From Paraconiothyrium sp. Pb-2020 (lineage: Eukaryota > Ascomycota > Dothideomycetes > Pleosporales > Didymosphaeriaceae), in assembly GCA_022419385.1 (NCBI GenBank), contig JAJUBI010000002.1, positions 4,278,001 to 4,342,000 on the forward strand: 64,000 nt of DNA, given 5' to 3'. Position numbers and translations under genes: made by a program. The first letter of the stretch is position 1. The number at the start of each line of letters is the position of its first letter. The notes beneath the pieces are model-generated. The model was not told the DNA's origin, made no database searches, and saw only the letters and a program-made list of their open reading frames with translations. Positions 33,349 through 43,199 of this stretch are shown here, one piece after another.

Positions 33349-35685
33349 TCATATCAATCTGACATGTCGATAATCATCAGCATTATTGAAGACTAGCTTG
33401 TGGCACTCGCAATACTCCGACAGAGCAACTCTTTCCTTGAACCCGCCAACACTACGCACAAGCATCATCCGTGCGCGTCTTATCATCGGCGAGACCTTCA
33501 TCAAATTCTTTTTGCGGCAGAAGAGAAGCATCTGAACATGGAGTTCAGCTGTTAGGCCGTGTGCGCCGGTGACGCTAGATAAGTCCTGCTCCGTTTCCGG
33601 CGTACGTTTATTGCTTGTTATAGAGGGAAGGAAGCCATCGTGTATCTCGATCTGACCGACACGTATCAAAGTGACAGATGGTGGCATCGACTTGTCAGTC
33701 TTACCATCTACGTCGCTGACCCCATGGCTTCCATGTCTGTCCCACTTGACGTAGATGTAGTAAATGTTGAATCCTTCTTCGCGCCGCCTATTGGGATCAC
33801 GCCGCAAGACACAATTTAACATCGGCACCCACAGATGCAACACAAGACCCTCCAACGGACTGATCTTGCACACCTCTGGTTCAAATGGCCAGCGCGCTGC
33901 ATCCTCTCCAGTACTATCCTGGCACTGGATGTTGTTCTCGTTGACGATATGCGGCACCATCTCAGAAAACCTAAGCTCCCCCCCACTCCAAGTATCAGTG
34001 TCCTCAACATCGACAGGCACAAGCCAACCAGCCCAGCTCCAACTCGGTAGAGCACTAGTTCCTGTAGCATTCAGTGGTATCCTATTCTGTGGAGTGCAGC
34101 TTCGCGGTCGCGGTCGCCAAAGCAGGGCTTGCACAAAGTTATCGAGCATGTACCCATCTCCTCTGTCACGGACAGAGAAATGCATCAGCCCGCTCAAAAC
34201 GCGCACTTCGTCCCTACGTCTTTGTCCTGCGGCAAGGTAATTCAACACTCCGTTGAAAGCATCGAACCGGTCGCCAGCGTTGGTGAGAGACCGACTGCTG
34301 AACGCTTCGACGGCAGTTTTGTACCGCATCCACATACTCAATCCGTCGAAGTCGTGATTGCGCCGGCGTAAGAGGAAGTCACGCGTCGTGAGCTGTTTGC
34401 CAGTTCGGCGTACGCTGTTGCTGTTGCTGCTTTGGCGCAGTGTGCGCTCTAGTGAGAATGCTTCGCGCTCGTGTGCGCCTGCGTCGCCAGCGAAAAGGAC
34501 TTCAGAGGCGGTGAAAAAGATGCAGCGTGAGGAGAGGACGTGCTCTTGGTATGTCCAGCCACGAGAACTCCATGTAGCCTCCTCGAGGATTTGAGCATAC
34601 CCTGGCCGTGAGGGAATTAAGCTGAGGGTTCTCCCATGCTGTTCGAATCCAATGGGTGTGTCAGGGACCGAGCGACCAGTTCGGAAGCCGGCGAGACCGG
34701 CATCAGCATTGGGGCCATTGGCTGCGATGATGGTCAAGTATGCATTGCTGTATATACCGTCCATTGCCGGCACAATGGCAGCTTTGTCGTTGGCAGAGGA
34801 CTGGTCAATGCAGAGCGAGTCGATCCAGATGTAAGCCTCGCCGAGCTCCCTGACGAGTAGCACAGTGTCCTCTAGCGTTCGCGGTAATGCGGTTAAATCG
34901 ATCTTCCAGGCAATGTCTTCTGCTTTTTCTGCGGATGGGATCAAGTACTGCTTCTGGTCCTGTGGTCGGCCCCATACATAGGATAGGGCTAGATATCTTA
35001 AGGTGCTTCGGACCGTTATGACATCTCCGGTCCAAACGTCAATGACACGGAACTGACCTTTCGAGATAAGTGCTGCAAGCACTGAACTGCTTCCACTCTC
35101 GATACTTTGCTCAACCTCGCTCGCTTCACTTGCACCGCTTGTCACCTCCAGAATCCAATCTTCCCGCTGTACCTCATCGCTCCGCAACCACTCAGCCACT
35201 AAATCTGCCTTAAACAGGCTCTTCAACGCCCGCCGGGCCATCCTCCACTCAGTATTCATCGCCGGATGCGCCACGGCATGCTCTGGATGGCCCCCACAAA
35301 GATCAAATCCCTGACTCCACACTATCTCTTTCTTCGCATGCTTCACAACAAAACTGAATACATACACCGGCGCTATATCAGTCGTGCGAAGATAATTCTC
35401 GGGCTCCAGCGCCCGCTGCTGAACTTCGATGGTAGCCTTGCCGCGCGCTTTTCCCTCCAGCACAGGGATGTTGAGACCGTGGAAAATGCTACATACCACG
35501 CACGACCGACAACTCTCTGCGTGCGTCAAAGTGCAGAGCTGTGTCTTCTTGGGGGGATTGGAGGTGAAATAGGAGAGGAAGTTAATGCGTTGGCAGAATT
35601 TGCAGAGTTTCCCAGCTTTGAAAGCCGTGGGCATAGATAGAGTGTCACATGCTTCTTGTTTTTCTGATCCAGCTTTTGGGGGCAT
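33349..35685 (-). CDS. HET-domain protein (heterokaryon-incompatibility type)
   Basis: An intronless gene of 778 residues. The HET domain spans about residues 231-380, with the three hallmark blocks YLALSYVWG (231-239), AYIWIDSLCIDQ (about 284-295) and TWSSRGWTYQE (about 371-381). An N-terminal segment contains LCKFCQRINF with two cysteine pairs (C28/C31 and the SCRSCVVC cluster near 59-65), typical of HET proteins with a zinc-like N-terminus. The C-terminal 400 residues have no recognised domain. HET-domain proteins in filamentous fungi trigger incompatibility cell death after fusion of unlike strains; which partner this one has is unknown. No nearby NLR or prion-like partner was found in the window. 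A 12-residue Ser/Glu-rich stretch (VEQSIESGSSS) precedes the domain. Confidence 0.92.
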   Translation of the reverse strand: MPPKAGSEKQEACDTLSMPTAFKAGKLCKFCQRINFLSYFTSNPPKKTQLCTLTHAESCRSCVVCSIFHGLNIPVLEGKARGKATIEVQQRALEPENYLRTTDIAPVYVFSFVVKHAKKEIVWSQGFDLCGGHPEHAVAHPAMNTEWRMARRALKSLFKADLVAEWLRSDEVQREDWILEVTSGASEASEVEQSIESGSSSVLAALISKGQFRVIDVWTGDVITVRSTLRYLALSYVWGRPQDQKQYLIPSAEKAEDIAWKIDLTALPRTLEDTVLLVRELGEAYIWIDSLCIDQSSANDKAAIVPAMDGIYSNAYLTIIAANGPNADAGLAGFRTGRSVPDTPIGFEQHGRTLSLIPSRPGYAQILEEATWSSRGWTYQEHVLSSRCIFFTASEVLFAGDAGAHEREAFSLERTLRQSSNSNSVRRTGKQLTTRDFLLRRRNHDFDGLSMWMRYKTAVEAFSSRSLTNAGDRFDAFNGVLNYLAAGQRRRDEVRVLSGLMHFSVRDRGDGYMLDNFVQALLWRPRPRSCTPQNRIPLNATGTSALPSWSWAGWLVPVDVEDTDTWSGGELRFSEMVPHIVNENNIQCQDSTGEDAARWPFEPEVCKISPLEGLVLHLWVPMLNCVLRRDPNRRREEGFNIYYIYVKWDRHGSHGVSDVDGKTDKSMPPSVTLIRVGQIEIHDGFLPSITSNKRTPETEQDLSSVTGAHGLTAELHVQMLLFCRKKNLMKVSPMIRRARMMLVRSVGGFKERVALSEYCECHKLVFNNADDYRHVRLI

Positions 35686-36753
35686 GATTAGTACGTGATT
35701 GTTTTAGAAGGGCTACTGGAGGTGTTAATGGAGGTGTATGTCAGTTTGAATGTGGCAAGGCTGACGCATAGGAATATCGTGGAAGGCTGGATCATGTGAT
35801 TAGATATCAGCCCTGGACCCCCGGGACTATGCCCAATTGGGCATGTGTACGCTTGCAAGTAATGAATGGCTTTCACAACGGTGGGTAGACATACCAGTAA
35901 TAACAGGTCTCAACATGCTTTCATATGTAGTCTTCCTTTCAATGCAATACAGCATATCACGACTCAAATCCTCTCTATGTTGTGCCTTGCAGAAGTTCCT
36001 ATGCCACCTTGGCATGGAACGAATACCTTTCTTATAGAAGTTCCGCCAGTCCATGCACTATAGGAGGCTAGTGACGGGCTAGAATCTGTTGAACCTGACT
36101 TTTTGGGCCTGGTAGACATTAGACTAGGGCATCAAGCTGTCGAAATTGGTGTTCTAATGTGAAAAGGTCAATAACCAGCCTACTATAGTACATGGAAAGG
36201 TGGCATAGGAACTTTTCAAGGCACCGATAACACATCATTCCTACCGACCGATCTCCCGAGCTCTTTCACGGGTAACAACATCTTATGGCATGTACGGAAA
36301 GCAGCTTCAAGGAATATTTGGCATACAGTCTCGGTCTATGGGCGCCGGCATGCCGCGTTGCTCATGGTGTCACGTCGTGTAGCAAAACACACCTTTTGAT
36401 GGAACCTAATTACGGTAGGCATGATTACTTCTGCACAATCCGAGGATGAAGCTTTGTTTGTCAGTGGTGGGTGCTTGCTCCAAAGTTTCCCCGGAGGATC
36501 GATCCGCGAAGCGGGGAAACTTCCAGCGCGCCCAGAACTATACGTACGGTACCTTGCAACTTGGCAAAACAAACGCCAAGCAAGAAATTTCCGCTGGACG
36601 CCGGCACCAATATGGTGAGGTACAAGATCCTTGTAAAGAAGGGCCGAGAGATTGTTCGAGCGGGATGTAATGCCTAGAACTGTCGTCTTTTAGAGTGCGC
36701 GTTCTCGCCTTCATCGTTCAATACGTACTTTCGTCAAGCACAGATCCACCGAA
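35686..36753. other. Divergent intergenic, about 1.1 kb, holding an inverted-repeat element
   Basis: Promoter region between the HET gene and the lactonase-type gene. The middle (35982-36224) is an inverted repeat listed separately. No gene supported. Confidence 0.45.
35982..36224. mobile_element. MITE-like inverted-repeat element (about 243 bp)
   Basis: The left end GTGCCTTGCAGAAGTTCC continues as TATGCCACCTT. The right end, reversed, reads GTGCCTTGAAAAGTTCC and continues TATGCCACCTT. An inner block also matches: CCATGCACTATAGGAGGCT (left, about 36051) versus CCATGTACTATAGTAGGCT (right arm reversed, about 36177-36195). The left arm has an extra block of about 40 bases that looks like an imperfect local duplication (AGAAGTTCC...CCATG). 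No coding capacity and no clear target-site duplication were seen. Confidence 0.55.
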
Positions 36754-38008
36754 ATGCGTGCCTTAGATCTAGGTGCTGTGCTCTCATCTGCACTCCTAGT
36801 ATCCTCTAGCAGTTCCGTCCACCTCTTTGCCGCGCAGTCCGACGGCAATTTGACCACGCTGAACTTATCTGCTGGTAGTCCGACAAAAGCTTCAAAACTC
36901 AAAGCTATCGCTAATACCCTTGACTGTGCTGGAAACCCTTCGCATCTGAATCTCGACTTCCAGAATAGAATCCTGTACTGTCTGGACCGCGGCCAGTCCA
37001 ACGCTACCGCGGGATCACTCAACTCGTTCTCCATCTCCCGCAATGGATCGTTGAGCCGCATCGCACGCACAGCCGCACCATTGTCTGGTGTGTTCGCAGA
37101 GATCTTCGATACCGAGGCCGATGTGCGTGGCTACGTATCAGCCTCATAGTGCGTTAATTACTTTCAATACACGCCATCTTGCAACTGACAGGCGTTGCAG
37201 CAACAGAAGCTCCGTTGCTTCCTGGATCCTCGGAGAGAAAGGAGCCCTCACCGGGCCTCTAGAGACCATCTTCCCCACCATCAACAAAACCGGCCCTGTA
37301 CCCACCCGTCAGGACCGCAGCTACGCGCACCACGTGATTCTCGACCCGACCAAGAAGTTCATACTCATCCCGGACCTCGGCGGTGACATGGTCCGCGTCT
37401 ACAAGTACGACCCCACGACCATCTCTCCCCTCTCGGAGCTCAGCCCCCTCGTTGCCGACCCTGGAACAGGTCCGCGCCACGCCGCATTCTGGGAGTCCCC
37501 AAGTGGCGATTTATTTCTCTTCTTCAATGGCGAACTTAGCCAGAAGGTGTACTCGTACCGCGTCGAATACACCGAGACCGGGCTTGCCTTTGCTAAGCAT
37601 TTTGAAATAGTTGGGCTGGATGTCGAATATCCTGCTACCACTGCGCCTACGAGTGAGCTGGCCGTCAGTCCGGATGGAAGGTTCGTTGTTGTGTCACATA
37701 GGGAGAAATCCTTCGCCACTTCGCCGGTGTACCAGACTGGACCCAGCGACTCGATTTCTACTTTCGCTATCAACGACGATGGGACGTTGACGCTTGTTCA
37801 GGTTGCGCCCTCAGGTGGATGGTCACCGAGGCAATTCAGCATTAATAAACGTGGAGATTTGTTGGCGGTTGGGCACCAGAGGAACAACTCCGTTATCATC
37901 TGGAAACGAGATCTGGCGTCTGGAAAGATTATCCTGGAGGAAGAAGGCGGTAAGGTTGGAGAGGTCGTCATCAATGGCCCTGTTGTATACACGCAATGGG
38001 ATGAGTAG
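36754..38008 (+). CDS. Lactonase-type seven-bladed beta-propeller protein
   Basis: Exons 36754..37148 and 37201..38008 join to about 400 residues through a 52-bp intron (donor GTGCGT, acceptor TTGCAG). The acceptor CAG at 37190-37192 would create a stop, so the one at 37198-37200 was used. The protein resembles the 6-phosphogluconolactonase/carboxymuconate-cyclase-like propellers common in fungi. Blade signatures include NPSHLNLDFQNRILYCLDRG, SYAHHVILDPTKKFILIPDLG with DMVRVYKY after it, TGPRHAAFWESPSGDLFLFF, TSELAVSPDGRFVVVSHRE and GWSPRQFSINKRGDLLAVGHQ. The N-terminus (MRALDLGAVLSSALLVSSSSS) resembles a signal peptide, so the protein may be secreted. The real substrate is unknown. Confidence 0.87.
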
Positions 38009-39302
38009 ATTTTGCGCTGTTATTACTAGTTAGTCAGAAGTGAAAAGAGAAACTTAGGACGATGACTATAATGACGGCTTCGTCCATGAGCTAAAGAGAT
38101 GCGTACAGGAATGTAAGCATTTCCAGCTGCTAGTGTGTTTTAGGGGCGAATAGCCCGGTGAAATGAATGTAACTTTGGAGATGCATATATCAGTGTCTGG
38201 GCTGGGGCCTCGGGGGAGCTAGGTGCACGTGATTTGCAAGCCGAAGGTGGTTAGCGAAACGGCTCGCGTGCGTTATGCGGGGCAACGCGAGAATGGCAGG
38301 GCCAACCCAGGAAGACAAAGCGCAATTACGTCTTGGAACATCTCGCATCGAATGTAGGACTGCTTCGAGAATAATGTCAGGCTTTGAGACTAGCCTGGGA
38401 GATTGCCTGGATGATATCATCGCCTCCTGTCGATCGGCTCCTGCAAATGACGGTCCGCACGCATTTCCGTGGCACTTCGGCCGCCTCTGGGGCCATCGGG
38501 CCGTACAAGGACCGCTGAACGGGAACACGGGAGGAGGGGGAGGTCTCGAGTCTCGCTCCGAAGCATGCATTGGAAAGCAAAACAATCGAAGATCCTCGGA
38601 CAGTTGACGGCAGAATGGAGATATCCACTCTCCACTCTGTGTCGTGTTGGCAGCGAATGGCGGTCTGCCGCGTTGGCGTGCATTGGCTGACTCGCCTGTT
38701 GTCGTGCTAGCGATGGAGGAGGAGCGTGCGCGATGGCGGGGTGGGCACCTCGAGTGGATGAGTGAAGCTGTGTGCTCATCGACATCGCGATGAAAAAGGG
38801 GAGTATGGGCGAATTGGAGATATTCGCATGCACAAGCTGCAGTATCGAGGTCCAGGGGCTGAGCGGCAGGCTGCATGGGAGAGCGTGGTAGGCCAACGGT
38901 TGTTCCCGCCTGCCGTGCTCGAGCTGCACTAGCCCCTTGTGGTAGCGCCGCAGCGCCTTTGTTTACTGCGGATGGACCGCCAGCGCCAGGATGAATCCAC
39001 TCCACAAAATCTTTACCCGCACCGAACACGCTGTCTTTTTGCAACTGCAGCACTTCTGAAAGGTGGGAATGCATCCTGTGAACATATGTTTGAGAAATTG
39101 AAGCACTGACGTAGTTTAGAAGGCGTTGCACATACATTCACCCCAACCCACATCCGCTGATGCAGTTCCCGGCTGCTCGACCGTTTCTCAGCCTGACCTC
39201 CAATATCCTCGAACTTTGCAGATAGCCTGTGCCTCGGCACCCCAACATTCTTCACATAGCTTGTTCACCTCCGCCATCCCGCCCTAAGGGGCGCACATCG
39301 CC
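38009..39302. other. Intergenic, about 1.3 kb
   Basis: 3' flank of the propeller gene and promoter of the coiled-coil gene. A 315-codon open frame on the minus strand (39137..38190) starts with ATG but is a low-complexity Pro/Arg/Ser/His string without signals; I do not call it a gene. Confidence 0.4.
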
Positions 39303-41427
39303 ATGGACGGTCCGCCGCCGCCGCCGCCTCCTCACGGCGAGAACCCGAAGACGACAGGCGGATCACATGGCTCTGCAGGGTCCGGTGGCCTGCCACCCGG
39401 GAACTATGACATCTTCATCATACCCCCGCATTCGGCAGGTGGAGGTTTCGTCTACCTACCTAGCATGCAAGTGCAGCGGAACAGCTTCATGGCTGGCGTC
39501 GCTAGCACCATCGCCAGCATAGCCGTGTGGAAGATGATGGAGCCAACGGTCAAGCAGTGGTTCTTCATCGTGACCCAAAACGTCAATGGTGGTGGTGGGA
39601 ACAGTATGCTGCTCCTGGTCGTCGCCATGGGAATCGCTGGCTGGGCGTTCGGAAAGTCGCAGACACCTGGAGGCTTCTCGGGTTCTTTCGGTGGTGGCCC
39701 TGGTCCAGGAGGAGCTGGTGCTGGTGCTTCTGGATCGGATTATCAACGAGCCCCACCACCGCCTCCCCGTGGCAGCTATCCGAACGGAAGTGCGCCGCCG
39801 CCTCGAGGTGGCAGCGGGGGTTGGTCCGGACAACATCAACAGCGTGGGGCTCAGTCACCTCCACCGCAAGACGATGACTTCTGGAATGACGATGATGACG
39901 AGGACAAGACCCGTGAAGAAGCACGGAAGAAGGAAGAGGAACGCAAGAAGGAAGAGGAGCGAAAGAAGGAGGAAGCGCGCAAGAAAGCCGAGGAGGCTGC
40001 CAAGAAGGCTGAGGAAGATCGTAAACGAGCCGAGGAAGAGGCAAAGAAGAAGGAGGCAGAACGCAAGGAGGCAGAACGAAAGAGAGAAGAAGAGCGGAAG
40101 GAGGCAGAGAAGCGAAGAGAGGCTGAGCGGGTGGAAGCTGAGCGGAGGAAGGAAGAGGAACGGAAAGCAAAGGAGGAGGCCGACCGACAAGCACGAGCAA
40201 AGGCGGAGAAGGAGAAATGGGAGAAGATGCGCGCTCGGGAACGGGAGCAGCGTGAGCGAGAAGCCCGCGTTCGTCTTGCAAAGGAGCGTGAGCAAAAGGA
40301 GAAGGACGCCAAGGAGAAGGCTGAGAAGGAGAGACAGGCCAAAGAAGCTGCAGAACGGGCAAAGATCGAGCAGGAAATTCGCGAGAAATTGGAGGCGGAG
40401 CAGAAAGCCAAAGCTGCCGAGGAGGCTGCGAAGAAGGCCGCCGAAGAAGCTGCTGCTGCTGAAGCTGCCGCAGCTAAAGCCAAGTCGGATGCGGAGCGAA
40501 GTGAGCGCTTGAAGGCAGCTCGAGAGCGTGCGCAGCGCGAACGTGAAGCTCGCCTTAAAGCCGAAGCCGAGAAGATCAAAGCGCAGGCAGCGGCTGCTAC
40601 AGCTCAATCCTCAGCCGGTCGACGCTCTACTACATACGGTGGCATCGGTGGTGGCGAACGCCTCGATCCATATGCTGGCGCGAGAAGTCCCCCAGCACCC
40701 TCGGTCACCTCGACGCATTCTTCGCCTATCAAGGTCAACGTGACATCGAAGAAGTACGAAAAGCCATCGGCGAAGTCTTATATGGGCGACGAAAGCGAGC
40801 ACTCCTTCCGACCTTACGATACTGCTAGGCCACCGAAGCCTCCCTCCCATGCATCTTCCTACACAGCATCCAGCTACGCGCCTTCGCAGTCGACTGCTGC
40901 ATCAACTGCGCCGCCTAGCCAGCGTGGTCCGTACTCGACAAATGACCCCGACAAGATCCAGATCAAGGCTGTCTATCTCTTCAACGACCTTTTCCCCAAG
41001 CCTGTAGCTCAGCTCGTGTCGAACGTGGGTAAGGTGACGGATGGTTTAGTCTTGAAGATCCAGACCGAGGGCTTGTTCATCGACGACGACATCAGGAACA
41101 TCCCGCAGCGCGAGTGGGATTGCAAAGCATGGACGTTGAAGCTGGTCGAGGTGAGTCTCCATTCCGCCCCTCCCATGCATACTGAAGATACTGACCGACG
41201 TTTAGACCGGCCAACAAGCCTCGAAGCACCTGCACATCCTCCGCGCTTCCGTTCGCGACGCTGACGGCAAGAAATATGTCTTTTTGATCGATGAATCCGA
41301 GAGCTGGAAGGTCAACATTGGACTGCAGCGTCTGAGGAAGGGTTCGCTAGTCCGCTCTCTTGCGAACAACACGATGACGCCCAGCGAGGTTACGAGGATT
41401 TTGAATTCGGTTCCGCCGCTGCCGTAA
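39303..41427 (+). CDS. Membrane-anchored coiled-coil protein, conserved fungal type
   Basis: Exons 39303..41150 and 41206..41427 join to 689 residues; the intron (donor GTGAGT, acceptor TTTAG) is in phase. Order of parts: a Pro-rich start (MDGPPPPPPPHG), a folded N-terminal segment (YDIFIIPPHSAGGGFVYLP), and two hydrophobic segments (SFMAGVASTIASIAVWKM and SMLLLVVAMGIAGWAFG) that could span a membrane. Next come a Gly/Pro-rich linker, about 220 residues of uninterrupted Glu/Lys/Arg/Ala coiled coil (residues about 200-435), a Ser/Thr/Pro-rich hinge, and a folded C-terminal domain after DKIQIKAVYLFNDLFPKP. The C-terminal domain is completed only by exon 2 (YVFLIDESESWKVNIGLQRL, SLVRSLANNTMTPSE). 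I do not recognise the family. The design suggests a tether between a membrane and another structure. Confidence 0.72.
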
Positions 41428-42084
41428 AGAAAGCTAAGAGACGGTGATGAGAGTGTTTGGTTGCGACCTTGTTGTTTGCTGCCTACAACCGAGGAATGTG
41501 CAAGTGTGGAATGCGGTACAGTTGGCAAAACGTTGCCCGTGGTGTTTGACGCGCGATATTCCCCATTGAGTTGAGCGAGCACGATTGGTGTTGAGATATC
41601 CCCCCTTTTTGATTCGTTTTTCGTTTCTTGCAAATCACATTCTTTACTTGCATCGCGAAGGCATCAGCGACGGAGTCTGTTCGTTCATTTTGGCAGAAAG
41701 TTGTGTATATGGCATCGTGGTGGGTTGTAAATAGAAAGACAACAAGGGTTAGAGAAGATGTGCATACAATGGGATGATGTTGCTTGCTTCTGAATATGTA
41801 TTATTTGATTGATTCTTGATGTTGCGGGTCAGGTGAGGCGAGGTGAGCCCTGGAGACAGCGGGAAGGAGTCCCTCACTAAAGCACTCACACGCACTCACC
41901 CCACGTGAGACCACCTCAATGCAAATCTACTTGCGATTATCGATGTTCACACAGGTAGTTCGCATGGTAATATCGCCGTCACGTCCGCTCCTTCACAGTC
42001 GCAGTCCCTTCCATGGTGTCAGCACATCCACCACCCCTCGGAAACAAGAGCAGTACTCACCACTTTCGGTCGTCTACGAATCGA
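41428..42084. other. Convergent intergenic, about 660 bp
   Basis: Terminator region of the coiled-coil gene and of the small secreted protein gene. No gene seen. Confidence 0.45.
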
Positions 42085-42495
42085 TCACAAGCTGGATACT
42101 TCCGAAAGGCCTGACCTGGCTGCATCCACACCCGTGTCCACCTTGACCCGCACACGTGAGCGCCGGCTCAAGGGACCATCCTCCGCTGCAATCAGCGCTG
42201 TTGTAGACGCGGACTGCTCCTCATTAGCACCACCACCAAATGTTGACCGGAGAGGAAAGTACGTACGGCTGTTGTATCGAATGCCATCACCATGCACGCC
42301 CGTAACGAGCAGGCTCTGCGTGCCGGGTGGGAAGGTGACGCAGCCGGAGACGCTGGCTTCAGGGATATTGCCAGCGGCGCACTGGGTGTTGCGTGCGAAA
42401 GCGACGGTAACCGCAGGCACGGCGGCGTTGGCTGGGAGAGCGGCGCCGAAGGCGAGGACGGAGAAGAGAGTGGTGAGGAGGATGAGGGAGTTCAT
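42085..42495 (-). CDS. Small secreted protein with two cysteines, optional intron
   Basis: ATG 42495 opens with a signal peptide (MNSLILLTTLFSVLAFGAAL). The mature part has NTQCAAGNIPEASVSGCV, a cysteine pair 14 residues apart, and then SLLVTGVHGDGIRYNS. At that point a GTACGT donor (about 42264) and a TTGCAG acceptor (about 42173) define an intron of length divisible by three without a stop. The product is therefore about 136 residues unspliced and about 105 spliced. The tail is Arg-rich (SRRSRVRVKVDTG). I do not recognise the family; size, signal peptide and lack of domains suit a small secreted or effector-like protein. A TATA box (CCACTATATAAG) lies about 140 bp upstream. Confidence 0.6.
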   Translation of the reverse strand: MNSLILLTTLFSVLAFGAALPANAAVPAVTVAFARNTQCAAGNIPEASVSGCVTFPPGTQSLLVTGVHGDGIRYNSRTYFPLRSTFGGGANEEQSASTTALIAAEDGPLSRRSRVRVKVDTGVDAARSGLSEVSSL

Positions 42496-42630
42496 CTTCG
42501 CGGTGATAGCTGAACGAGATGGGTGGTGGTGTCAAGATAGCGACTGGTGGATTGAAGGTCTAGGTGATGATGGGTGTGTTTTCGAAATTCGTAGGGAGAA
42601 GTAGGAAGTAGAGAGAGCTTGCAAGACGAA

Positions 42631-42642
42631 CTTATATAGTGG
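42631..42642 (-). promoter_or_regulatory. TATA box of the small secreted protein gene
   Basis: The minus strand reads CCACTATATAAG about 136-147 bp upstream of ATG 42495. Confidence 0.5.
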
Positions 42643-43199
42643 ACCGGGAGGACTCGGTTTGCGGCGGTGAAGCGGCTCGTTTGCGAAGGTCTAGGTGCGG
42701 ACCCTAAGGCAATTACCTCAGGTGATATGTAGAAAGGTAAAGGCAATACGGCGGTGGATAGACTCGGGTTTGCGGTTGAGTAAGGAAGCCGGAGGGCCGC
42801 GACTCGGGAGATACGAAGGGAAAGAGGGACCGTGGTAGAAAAAAGAGGAATCTGGATGGGGGAGCAACATCGAGAGGAGAACAAGTTGGCGAAATAGCTA
42901 TATGAACATGTTGGTCATAACGTTAGCAGTGAACAGCGTTGTAGGGACGAATACGAGATCAGTCGATGTGAGCGGCTCCTACTAAGAAGCACTCCCTCGA
43001 GGCAAATTTCCAATTATTGTCCGTCTGAGCGCCATCTGTAAAGATGCTATGATGTAAGTCAATGGGTATGTTCACAGAAAACATTTCTGGAAGCAAGCAG
43101 CGCGCAACACGGATGTCAGCGTTGCTGTAGGTTCGTGGAATCGGCAACGCGCAGGCTACAGATGATCAAGTGGTTCGAACCAATCCATATCTCGCGTAC
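42643..43199. other. Intergenic, about 560 bp
   Basis: Upstream of the small secreted gene and downstream of Sec39. GGTTCGAACCA at about 43173 resembles a tRNA B box but has no partner A box. No gene seen. Confidence 0.45.

Noticed and set aside
38190..39137. 315-codon ATG-started frame on the minus strand
   Set aside because: Low-complexity Pro/Arg/His/Ser product without any recognisable feature, in GC-rich promoter DNA of the coiled-coil gene.
39851..40607. Two 240-250-codon frames antisense to the coiled-coil gene
   Set aside because: They mirror the repetitive GAG/AAG/GCC codons of the real gene and give Ser/Ala- or Leu/Phe-only strings.
43165..43190. GGTTCGAACCA resembling a tRNA B box
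   Set aside because: No A box at the proper distance and no cloverleaf could be drawn around it.
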